Source: an uncultured Kingella sp.
Lineage (GTDB): Bacteria; Pseudomonadota; Gammaproteobacteria; Burkholderiales; Neisseriaceae
Length of the DNA stretch: 10,385 nucleotides
Assembly: GCA_916720425.1 (NCBI GenBank)
Contig: CAKARD010000044.1
Coordinates: 1-10,385 of the forward strand
Direction of reading: 5' to 3'
The notes beneath the pieces are model-generated. The model did not search any database. It was not told the origin of the DNA and was given only the letters and a program-made list of their open reading frames with translations. Shown here one piece after another: positions 1-6,366 of this stretch. How positions within the stretch are numbered: position 1 is the stretch's first letter; every line of letters begins with the position of its first letter. Position numbers and translations under genes: made by a program.

Positions 1-1
1 T

Positions 2-1072
2 TCTATTTTGACACTGGTGGCCATGCAAGTATTTCATTATTTGTTGGCGCGATTTTTGATTTGGTTATTGGCTTTACAATCACATTCAGCACGGATTTGG
101 GTTTATTGCATAGTATTTTTATTGGGTAATGGTTTAATGCTCACTACCTTATTTATGCGTATCCATGCATTATTTCGTATTACAGCGGCGTGGTTGGCAT
201 TATTACTATTTGTGGCGTTTACAGGTGCTATTGTATTGTTTTTAGAGCATATTTGTCGCTTGTTGTTTAAACAACCACAAAAACGTGAGCGTGCATTACG
301 TATTTTATCACCACTGATTTTATTAGGATTTATTGGTACAGCTGTTTATAACGCTTATACACCAGTGGTGCGTTATGCCAAAATTCAACTGGCTAAACCC
401 TTGTCGCAACCATTACGCATTGCTATGGCCAGTGATTTACATTTAGGTATTTTGGTTGGTGCAAGACAACTGGATAAGTTAGCGCAGATTGTGCACCATG
501 AAAAAGCAGAAATCGTCTTATTGCCAGGGGACATTATGGACGATGATACTGTGGCTTATGATGCAGAAAATATGCAGCCACATCTACAAAAATTACGTGC
601 GCCATTGGGTGTTTATGCTACATTGGGCAATCATGATTTAATGGGTCATGAATCTGAAATCACCCAAGCTCTTGAAAATGCAGGCATTCAGGTATTGTAT
701 GATCAAGCGATACAAATCCATGATTTTTGGATTGTGGGTCGTCCAGATAACTTGGATAGGCAACGCAAAAAAACCACAGATTTATTGCAACAAACCAATC
801 CACAACAAGTCATTATTTTACTGGATCATCGTCCTGATGCAGTAACCGAACACAGCAATTTACCCTTAGATATACAAGTTTCGGGGCATGTGCATAATGG
901 GCAAATTTTTCCTGCTAATTTGATTGTACGCTATCTTAATCGCATTGCTTATGGTTATGAGAATATTAATAACAAACATTTTTTTGTGTCATCAGGTTTT
1001 GGTTTTTGGGGGATTCCATTTCGTTTAGGTTCACAAAGTGAAGTATGGATTATTGATGTAATAGGAAAATAG
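2..1072 (+). CDS. Membrane-anchored calcineurin-like metallophosphoesterase (YkuE/YaeI-like), 5' end uncertain
   Basis: This is a predicted metal-dependent phosphohydrolase held in the inner membrane; its substrate cannot be told from sequence. Numbering from a TTG at base 8 (354 residues), the first 120 residues are hydrophobic, with about four membrane segments (roughly 8-24, 30-50, 58-82, 99-116). The catalytic domain follows from about residue 136 and carries the complete metal-site series of the family: D143-x-H145, G174-D175, G207-N208-H209-D210 and G293-H294-V-H296. This arrangement fits the YkuE/YaeI group of the calcineurin superfamily. The reading frame is open to the left edge and the TTG has no visible ribosome binding site, so the true start is probably upstream and the gene is likely cut at its 5' end. 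It ends with TAG 13 bases before the next gene, which suggests co-transcription. The fold is secure; the role is unknown. Confidence 0.85.
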   Translation, partial: SILTLVAMQVFHYLLARFLIWLLALQSHSARIWVYCIVFLLGNGLMLTTLFMRIHALFRITAAWLALLLFVAFTGAIVLFLEHICRLLFKQPQKRERALRILSPLILLGFIGTAVYNAYTPVVRYAKIQLAKPLSQPLRIAMASDLHLGILVGARQLDKLAQIVHHEKAEIVLLPGDIMDDDTVAYDAENMQPHLQKLRAPLGVYATLGNHDLMGHESEITQALENAGIQVLYDQAIQIHDFWIVGRPDNLDRQRKKTTDLLQQTNPQQVIILLDHRPDAVTEHSNLPLDIQVSGHVHNGQIFPANLIVRYLNRIAYGYENINNKHFFVSSGFGFWGIPFRLGSQSEVWIIDVIGK

Positions 1073-1085
1073 TGAGAACAATATT

Positions 1086-2138
1086 ATGCAGATTCAAAAA
1101 CAAGATTTAAATAATGCAGTAGAAAAACAGATTATTAATACAGAACAAGCGCAACAATTATGGACATTTTGGTTAAATGAACAGCAAAATATAGCCAGTT
1201 TTCGTTTTATTCATGTTTGGTATTATTTGGGTGGTTTGTTGGCATTGAGTGCCATGTCCTTATTTATAACGCTGGGTTTTATGAAATTTGGCGGATCTGC
1301 AATTGTTTCATTAAGTATTTTATATAGTGTCATCGTATTCTTTTTGGCTAAATATTTTAAAAAACATCAGTTTCATATTCCTGCAGGTATTTGTGCCACA
1401 TTTTTAGTTGCATTAATACCTTTAGGTATATATGGCTTACAAGATGCCATGGGCATGTGGAATAATGATTATAGTTATGCAGACTATTATCACTGGATAG
1501 ATCAACGTTGGATATGGCTAGAGATTGGCACATTAATAGGTGGTTTGGTTTGGTTTTATTACTTCCGTTATCCATTTTTATTGATGCCAATTGCCTTAAC
1601 TGTATGGTATATGTCTATGGATTATGCTGATTTAATGTATCATAAATTAAACGAAGCAGATTATGTAGATTGGTGGAAATTTCGCAAATATGTATCAATA
1701 TGTTTTGGCATAATTTTGTTATTAATTAGCTTAAGAGTGGATTTTGCTCCCAAGCGCAATCGTTATGATTATGCTTTTTGGTTATATTTATTTGGTACGA
1801 TTGCCTTTTGGGGAGGATTAAGCAGTTTAAATTCAGATAGTGAATGGGGTAAGTTTTTATATTGTGTTGTCAATATTATCATGATATTTTTTGGTGCGCT
1901 TATCCAACGGCGTGTTTTTGCCGTATTTGGAGTATTGGGGGTAATGGGATATTTAGGCTATTTATCTTATATCATGTTTAGGGATAGTTGGTTATTTCCC
2001 ATTGCGCTAAGTTTGATTGGTTTGGCCATGGTGTGCATGGGTGTGTGGTGGCAAAAACATCAAAAGCAATGGATTCATGTATTTTTATCACGTTTACCCA
2101 GCCATTTAGCACAACAATTAGCAAAAAAATATGAATAA
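1086..2138 (+). CDS. Multi-pass inner-membrane protein, DUF2157-like
   Basis: This 350-residue protein has no recognisable enzyme motif. The first 40 residues are soluble and helical (Lys/Gln/Asn-rich, with EQAQQLW near 20-26). About ten hydrophobic segments follow, roughly at 43-66, 70-91, 97-118, 142-160, 163-178, 202-218, 230-246, 256-274, 277-297 and 302-322. The tail is short and basic. A short soluble N-terminus with a helix-loop-'EQA' look, followed by many membrane helices, resembles the DUF2157 family; this is recognition by architecture, not a search. The start is ATG at 1086, preceded by a modest GTGAGAA at 1072-1078. The 13-base gap to the phosphoesterase points to a two-gene operon. 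No terminator is visible between its stop and the rnpB promoter, so some read-through into rnpB is possible. Gene reality is secure; the family is tentative. Confidence 0.8.
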   Translation: MQIQKQDLNNAVEKQIINTEQAQQLWTFWLNEQQNIASFRFIHVWYYLGGLLALSAMSLFITLGFMKFGGSAIVSLSILYSVIVFFLAKYFKKHQFHIPAGICATFLVALIPLGIYGLQDAMGMWNNDYSYADYYHWIDQRWIWLEIGTLIGGLVWFYYFRYPFLLMPIALTVWYMSMDYADLMYHKLNEADYVDWWKFRKYVSICFGIILLLISLRVDFAPKRNRYDYAFWLYLFGTIAFWGGLSSLNSDSEWGKFLYCVVNIIMIFFGALIQRRVFAVFGVLGVMGYLGYLSYIMFRDSWLFPIALSLIGLAMVCMGVWWQKHQKQWIHVFLSRLPSHLAQQLAKKYE

Positions 2139-2188
2139 TTGACACCGGATATTTATCTTATTTTTGATGAAATAACGTTAATCAGCTA

Positions 2189-2215
2189 GTGAAAAGTTAG
2201 CCTATTCGTTATAAT
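2189..2215 (+). promoter_or_regulatory. Probable rnpB promoter
   Basis: A perfect -10 hexamer TATAAT lies at 2210-2215. The predicted start of transcription, about seven bases on, coincides with base 2222, where the RNase P RNA 5' helix begins. The -35 is poor: the best candidate is GTGAAA at 2189-2194 with a short 15-base spacer. The strength of the -10 and its exact match to the RNA 5' end are the reasons to accept it. Confidence 0.7.
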
Positions 2216-2221
2216 GGAGAT

Positions 2222-2572
2222 ATAGGTAAAATAAACAGTCGCCGCGTGGTAACACGGGGAGGAAAGTCCGGGCTACATAGAGCAAAATGCCAGTTAACGG
2301 CTGGGCATGGTAACATGACGGAAAGTGGCGCAGAAAGCAAAACCGCCAACGGCTGAAATTCAGTGCGGGCAAGGGTGAAAAGGTGTGGTAAGAGCGCACC
2401 GCGTTTTTGGTAACAATAAACGGCAGGCAAAACCCCATTTGTAGCAAGACCAAACAGAACACAGAGACGTGGCTCGCCGAGTGTTCGGGTAGGTTGCTGG
2501 AACTTATTGGTAACAATAAGTCTAGATGAATGACTGTTCACGACAGAACCCGGCTTATCGTTTTACCTATCC
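2222..2572 (+). ncRNA. rnpB: RNase P RNA, bacterial class A
   Basis: This is the catalytic RNA of RNase P, which removes the 5' leader from tRNA precursors together with the RnpA protein. The two universal core blocks are present: GAGGAAAGTCC at 2259-2269 and ACAGAACCCGGCTTA at 2543-2557. The ends close as helix P1 (ATAGGTAAAA at 2222-2231 with TTTTACCTAT at 2561-2570), and P2 pairs AACAGTC at 2234-2240 with GACTGTT at 2532-2538. Four hairpins are capped by a GUAA tetraloop closed by a G-C pair (loops at 2249-2252, 2310-2313, 2410-2413 and 2510-2513). Some of these are expected docking loops of class A RNAs. At about 350 bases the length is normal for the class. It has its own promoter upstream and a strong terminator directly after it. 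Reading frames across this region are not genes. Confidence 0.97.
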
Positions 2573-2576
2573 ACAT

Positions 2577-2610
2577 AAAAAATCGCTTAGATCAAACTAA
2601 GCGATTTTTT
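2577..2610. terminator. Bidirectional intrinsic terminator between rnpB and the binding-protein gene
   Basis: A perfect 14-base inverted repeat, AAAAAATCGCTTAG at 2577-2590 and CTAAGCGATTTTTT at 2597-2610, encloses a six-base loop. It ends in six Ts on both strands. It lies five bases after rnpB on the + strand and 12 bases after the stop of the solute-binding protein gene on the - strand, so it should end both convergent transcripts. Confidence 0.92.
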
Positions 2611-2622
2611 ATGATGTTTTAG

Positions 2623-3447
2623 TTATTGTGGTTGTTTACCAATATCCATGCCACCAAACCATTTCGCATGCAATTTATCATAAGTGCCATTGGCACGTAC
2701 TTTTTTTAAACCATCATTAAGTTTGTTTAATAACTCAGTATTGCCTTTTTTTACCGCAAAGGCAAAGTTATATGCTTTGCTATTTGGATTGGAAAGTAAG
2801 ATTACATTGGCTTTATCTTTATATTGTGATACATAAAAATCTGCAATGCCAGAATGCGCCAATACTGACTCAACCTCACCATTCATCAAATCTTTTAGAT
2901 TTAAAAATACTGTTTCTTCTTTTTTTACATTTTCAGGAGTAAAGCCTAGATCATTGGTCCATTCTTGATCAGAAATAAAATCTGTTTGAACACCAGTTTT
3001 ATATCCCTTAATATCATCAAATGATTTGATTTTACCATCTTTTTTTACAATGGCCGTTTGACCAGAATAAAAATAAGGATCAGTAAAATCCACTTGTTGT
3101 TTTCGGGCATCAGAAATGGTTAAACCTGCAGAAGAAACATCAGCAGTGTTATTATTCAATACACTAAAAATATCACTCCACGGCACAATTACAAAATTAA
3201 CTTCATAACCCTCTTCTTGTGCAATCGCCTTGATTAATTCATTGTCAAAACCACTGGCTTCGCCATTTTCATTGGGTGTGTTAAAAGGGGGGTAATGCAA
3301 TTCCGTAGCAACACGTAAGATAGGTTTACCATGAGCGGAATCTGCGACACTGCTTGCGGCAGTGGTGTGGTTGTTTTCACTGCCACCGCATGCAGAGAGT
3401 AATATTGTTAATACACTGAATAGTAAAGTTTTTTTGATAGTCATCAT
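2623..3447 (-). CDS. Amino-acid ABC transporter substrate-binding lipoprotein (family 3)
   Basis: This 274-residue protein is a periplasmic binding protein that captures a polar amino acid, possibly cystine, cysteine or another; the ligand cannot be fixed from sequence. It begins with a lipoprotein signal, a hydrophobic stretch ending in the lipobox LLSAC with the lipidated Cys at residue 20. A short Ser/Ala-rich linker follows. The family-3 domain starts near 43, with the signature around GFDNELIKAIAQEEG (66-80). The ligand-pocket pattern SSAGLTISDAR ends in Arg115, which in this family usually grips the carboxylate, and DFTDPYFYSG follows. Length is normal. The ATG at 3447 is preceded by AGAGGAAA at a good distance; a second ATG one codon on would serve equally. 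No permease or ATPase gene lies beside it, so it is an orphan that must work with a transporter encoded elsewhere. Confidence 0.9.
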   Translation of the reverse strand: MMTIKKTLLFSVLTILLSACGGSENNHTTAASSVADSAHGKPILRVATELHYPPFNTPNENGEASGFDNELIKAIAQEEGYEVNFVIVPWSDIFSVLNNNTADVSSAGLTISDARKQQVDFTDPYFYSGQTAIVKKDGKIKSFDDIKGYKTGVQTDFISDQEWTNDLGFTPENVKKEETVFLNLKDLMNGEVESVLAHSGIADFYVSQYKDKANVILLSNPNSKAYNFAFAVKKGNTELLNKLNDGLKKVRANGTYDKLHAKWFGGMDIGKQPQ

Positions 3448-3498
3448 TATTTTCCTCTGAATTACGTGAACAAAATCTTACATTTGTTATGTTCCATC

Positions 3499-3529
3499 AT
3501 ACATAAATAAATGTATCTTTACTATTATA
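3499..3529 (-). promoter_or_regulatory. Probable promoter -10 and palindrome before the binding-protein gene
   Basis: On the - strand a perfect TATAAT occupies 3529-3524, about 77 bases before the start codon; no convincing -35 lies at the usual spacing. Just downstream, overlapping the expected transcription start, is an inverted repeat ATACAT-N6-ATGTAT (3499-3504 and 3511-3516). A repeat in this position could be a repressor site, or a coincidence of AT-rich sequence. Confidence 0.4.
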
Positions 3530-3625
3530 AGTATTAATAAAATTTAATTTAGATCAAAATATTCATCAATAATGAATGAAATAGGCCTCCCCGTTCCTGT
3601 TTGCTACATGTATATTGTGGTGTAT

Positions 3626-5122
3626 TCACAACAATACAATATCATATTGTTCTTGCGTATAAGCACTCTCTACACTCAAAGAAATGGGTTTACCAATAAA
3701 ATCAATCAACATTGCTAAGGATTGCGATTCTTCATCTAAAAATAAATCGATAACTTGAGGTGAGGCAATAATACGAAATTCGCGTACATCAAAACGGCGA
3801 CTTTCACGTACAATTTCACGTTGTATTTCATAACATAAGGTTTGTGGTGTTTTTAGATGGCCACGTCCTTGGCAAGTGGGGCAAGGCGCGCATAAGATAT
3901 GTTTGAGACTTTCGCGGCTGCGTTTTCGGGTTAGTTCTACTAAACCTAAACTGGTAAAACCATTTAGCGTGACACGGGTACGATCGAAGCTTAATGCTTT
4001 TGCTAGTTCTTGCAAAACCAATTCTCGGTGTTCGGGTTGTATCATATCAATAAAATCAATGATGATAATGCCACCCAAATTGCGTAATCGCAGTTCACGT
4101 GCAATGGCATGACAGGCTTCTAAATTGGTTTTAAAAATCGTTTCATCAAAATTTTTTGCTCCCACAAATCCACCAGTGTTAACATCAATTGTGGTCATGG
4201 CTTCAGTGGTTTCTATGATGAGATAGCTACCAAAATTGAGATTAACACGCGGCTGCAGAGCCATATTGATGGCACTTTCTATACCATAGGTTTCAAATAA
4301 TGGTCGTTCTCCCACAAAACGTTGTAATTTATCGGCAGCTTGATGTAGATATTTTTCTGCGAATTTATGCATTTTGTCCAAATTTTGGCGTGAATCAACC
4401 AAAATTTCATGCGTGTTGTCGTTAAACATATCGCGCAAAACCCGTTGTGCTAAAGGTAGATCTTGATATAACAATGTTTTGGGTGGGGAAATTTTGGCTT
4501 CGTGTTGAATATTACGCCACAGTTTGGTTAAATAATCAATATCGGCTTGTAATTGTGCATCGCTAGCAGTTTCGGCACTGGTGCGTAAAATATAACCATG
4601 GCTCTCATGTTCGGGTAATAAAGTAAGCAAACGTTGGCGCAACTGTATGCGATCTTCTTCATTTTCGATGCGTTGAGATATACCGATATGGTCATCTTGT
4701 GGTAAATGAACTAAAAATCGTCCAGCCAGTGAGATTTGAGTCGATAATCGTGCGCCTTTACTATTAATAGGATCTTTGATGACTTGTACTAATATGGTTT
4801 GACCTTCAAATAATACGTGTTCTATACGTTTAGGATTATCGGGGTTTTGTCGTTGTTCAACCACGTCCATAATATGCAAAAAAGCAGCACGCTCTAAACC
4901 TATTTCTATAAACGCGCTTTGCATGCCAGGCAATACACGTTTAACGATGCCTAAATAAATATTGCCTACTAAACTGTGTTCGCTGTTACGTTCTATGTGT
5001 AATTCACAAATGCTGTTGTTTTCTAAAATGGCTACGCGTGTTTCCTGTGGCGTAATGTTGACTAATACGGTTTCAGGAGGGCGGGGAATATCTTTGGGTA
5101 GAGGTATGGTTTCAAATGCCAT
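3626..5122 (-). CDS. rng: Ribonuclease G
   Basis: RNase G is a cytoplasmic single-strand endoribonuclease of the RNase E/G family that matures the 5' end of 16S rRNA and takes part in mRNA decay. The 498-residue length matches RNase G and lacks the long C-terminal scaffold of RNase E. An N-terminal S1-type RNA-binding region spans about 38-130, with the GNIYLGIVKRVLPGMQSAF stretch near 53-71. The catalytic domain holds the two metal-binding aspartates of the family, seen as TIDVNTGG (Asp313) and GIIIIDFIDM (Asp356). The zinc-link CPTC is at 414-417, followed by QGRG. The start ATG at 5122 has AAAGG seven bases upstream. It is preceded by its own promoter. No convincing intrinsic terminator follows its TGA stop. 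It is intact with no missing key residue. Confidence 0.96.
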   Translation of the reverse strand: MAFETIPLPKDIPRPPETVLVNITPQETRVAILENNSICELHIERNSEHSLVGNIYLGIVKRVLPGMQSAFIEIGLERAAFLHIMDVVEQRQNPDNPKRIEHVLFEGQTILVQVIKDPINSKGARLSTQISLAGRFLVHLPQDDHIGISQRIENEEDRIQLRQRLLTLLPEHESHGYILRTSAETASDAQLQADIDYLTKLWRNIQHEAKISPPKTLLYQDLPLAQRVLRDMFNDNTHEILVDSRQNLDKMHKFAEKYLHQAADKLQRFVGERPLFETYGIESAINMALQPRVNLNFGSYLIIETTEAMTTIDVNTGGFVGAKNFDETIFKTNLEACHAIARELRLRNLGGIIIIDFIDMIQPEHRELVLQELAKALSFDRTRVTLNGFTSLGLVELTRKRSRESLKHILCAPCPTCQGRGHLKTPQTLCYEIQREIVRESRRFDVREFRIIASPQVIDLFLDEESQSLAMLIDFIGKPISLSVESAYTQEQYDIVLL

Positions 5123-5164
5123 GGTTAAGCCTTTTATGATTATTTTTGTGAAGCGAAGCGATAT

Positions 5165-5193
5165 ATTATATTGAAATTAAACCGCCGTGTCCC
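5165..5193 (-). promoter_or_regulatory. Probable rng promoter, overlapping the upstream terminator
   Basis: On the - strand GGGACA (5193-5188) and TATAAT (5170-5165) are separated by 17 bases, giving a leader of about 35 bases before rng. The -35 element falls inside the loop and stem of the hairpin that ends the cytochrome gene, so terminator and promoter share bases. The -10 is perfect; the -35 matches four of six. Confidence 0.55.
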
Positions 5194-5212
5194 AAACATA
5201 GAACACGGCGGT
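5181..5212 (-). terminator. Hairpin terminator after the cytochrome c5 gene
   Basis: A GC-rich 10-base perfect stem, ACCGCCGTGT (5181-5190) with ACACGGCGGT (5203-5212), encloses a 12-base loop. It lies 17 bases after the cytochrome stop codon. On the - strand it is followed by TTTAATTTC, a modest T-rich run. Confidence 0.75.
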
Positions 5213-5228
5213 AGAATAGGGCAGAGAA

Positions 5229-6086
5229 TTAACCGCCTGATTGTTTAATCATATAGTGAACGGCTGCTTTAACATCATCATCGCTAAGTGTCGCATTGCC
5301 TCCTTTTGCTGGCATCATACCTTTATCACCCGTAAAACCTCCAATGGCGTGTTGGTATAAAGTTTCTTCGCCTTTAGCAATACGTGGTGCCCAATCATCA
5401 TTATGGGTGATTTTGGGTGCGCCTGGTATAGGAGAGGTGGCACCATGACAAGCTTTGCATGATTGCTCAAACGTGCTTTGACCATTACCATTGACTGCTT
5501 GTTCTGTGGTAGTGGCAGCGGGTGTACTGGCTGGGCTTGGTGTGGCTGAAGCCGCTTGTGCATCACTCGCAACAGAAGCGGTTGCCACCGTTGGCGCAGC
5601 AGTAGCATTTTCCGAGAAATTTGCGCCTGATTGATTGGCCATATAAATAACTGCACGTTTGACTTCGTCATCGGTTAAATCTGCGGCACCACCTTTGGCA
5701 GGCATCATGCCTTCACCTTGAAAGCCTTCAATAGCATGTTTAACCAATGTATCTAAACCTTTGCTGATACGTGGTGACCATTGATCGTTGTGAGTAATTT
5801 TGGGTGAAAAGGCAATGGTTTTATCTGCGCCGTGGCATTGAATACAAACTTTGTCGAAAACTTGCTGTCCTGTACGTTGTCCTGGTTCTGTACCATCACC
5901 CAAAACTAAACGTCCGCTAGGCATAATACGTGTTTCAGTGGCGGTTGTAGAAGTATCAGAGACATCAGCGTAATAGCTACTGGTTGCCAGTTTAATCAGG
6001 AAATAAATAGACGATACTGCGATAACGGCACCGCCAACCAAAACGGTTAAGGGGTAATTTTTTGCTTTATTTTTTAATTGATCCAT
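5229..6086 (-). CDS. Membrane-anchored di-haem cytochrome c5
   Basis: This 285-residue protein is a c-type cytochrome facing the periplasm. Its close relatives in Neisseria pass electrons to the cbb3 oxidase. An uncleaved N-terminal anchor spans about 12-34. Two haem domains in tandem are joined by an Ala/Ser/Thr/Pro-rich linker (about 155-198). Haem-binding sites are CIQCH (81-85) and CKACH (210-214), each followed about 45 residues later by GMMPAKGG, which supplies the Met axial ligand (127/128 and 257/258). The domains also share the pattern KITHND-W-PRI-KG, so they arose by duplication. The ATG at 6086 has only a weak ribosome binding site. The gene has its own promoter and a hairpin terminator, so it is probably monocistronic. 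In Neisseria the gene is sometimes called cycB; I leave the symbol blank because usage varies. Confidence 0.93.
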   Translation of the reverse strand: MDQLKNKAKNYPLTVLVGGAVIAVSSIYFLIKLATSSYYADVSDTSTTATETRIMPSGRLVLGDGTEPGQRTGQQVFDKVCIQCHGADKTIAFSPKITHNDQWSPRISKGLDTLVKHAIEGFQGEGMMPAKGGAADLTDDEVKRAVIYMANQSGANFSENATAAPTVATASVASDAQAASATPSPASTPAATTTEQAVNGNGQSTFEQSCKACHGATSPIPGAPKITHNDDWAPRIAKGEETLYQHAIGGFTGDKGMMPAKGGNATLSDDDVKAAVHYMIKQSGG

Positions 6087-6125
6087 GGGATGGTCTCGCC
6101 ATTTTTGGGTTAGTGTTTGTGTGTT

Positions 6126-6143
6126 TGTTAATTTTAATTAACA
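6126..6143. promoter_or_regulatory. Perfect palindrome in the cytochrome c5 leader, possible operator
   Basis: TGTTAATT-TT-AATTAACA is a perfect 8+2+8 inverted repeat. It lies about six bases downstream of the predicted transcription start of the cytochrome gene. Such placement suits a repressor site. It does not match the FNR consensus, and the regulator is unknown. Confidence 0.35.
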
Positions 6144-6155
6144 CGAATTTGCGCG

Positions 6156-6184
6156 ATTATACTAAAAATCTTATCCGTTTCCAA
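6156..6184 (-). promoter_or_regulatory. Probable cytochrome c5 promoter
   Basis: On the - strand TTGGAA (6184-6179) and a perfect TATAAT (6161-6156) are separated by exactly 17 bases. Transcription would start near 6149, giving a leader of about 63 bases. This is the best-spaced promoter in the window. Confidence 0.72.
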
Positions 6185-6258
6185 TCGCAAAATTTGGTTT
6201 GTATCAAAAAAATCTGTCTTAAAGTATTGAGTATGTAAAGGTATATTTTATAAGCTTA

Positions 6259-6304
6259 AACAACCCATCACCCAAAAAAGATAGAATTTGGGTGATGGGT
6301 TGTT
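6259..6304 (-). terminator. Long perfect hairpin after fumB
   Basis: Positions 6259-6276 and 6287-6304 form an unbroken 18-base-pair stem around a 10-base loop, in the spacer between fumB and the cytochrome gene (arms contain CAACCCATCACCC and its complement). It lies about 62 bases after the fumB stop. The run after it on the - strand is only weakly T-rich (TAAGCTTATAAAAT), so it may act as a terminator or as a 3'-end stabilising hairpin. Confidence 0.65.
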
Positions 6305-6366
6305 GTGTGTGTTAGCGTGGTACGTGGCGCAACGCGTGTTCACGATTCGTATTACAAAATTTGGGC

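Noticed and set aside
674..690. Possible degenerate uptake sequence (complement ends TACCTGAA)
   Set aside because: Only 9 of 12 bases match the Eikenella-type dialect; single partial matches are expected in 8 kb.
2139..2144. TTGACA as a -35 element for rnpB
   Set aside because: It is about 65 bases from the TATAAT at 2210-2215 and no -10 lies at the normal distance.
2202..2541. Two overlapping - strand reading frames of 104 and 110 codons
   Set aside because: They lie antisense within the RNase P RNA gene, whose conserved blocks explain the sequence.
3435..3453. Fur-box-like sequence over the start of the binding-protein gene
   Set aside because: It matches about 14 of 19 consensus positions by eye, but it includes the coding start and AT-rich sequence makes such partial matches common; no iron link is otherwise visible.
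3561..3577. ATTCAT/ATGAAT inverted repeat after rng as a terminator
   Set aside because: The stem is six AT-rich pairs and the position is about 50 bases beyond the stop; too weak to call.
5315..5671. 118-codon - strand frame inside the cytochrome gene
   Set aside because: It is an out-of-frame shadow of the cytochrome c5 gene with no recognisable motif.
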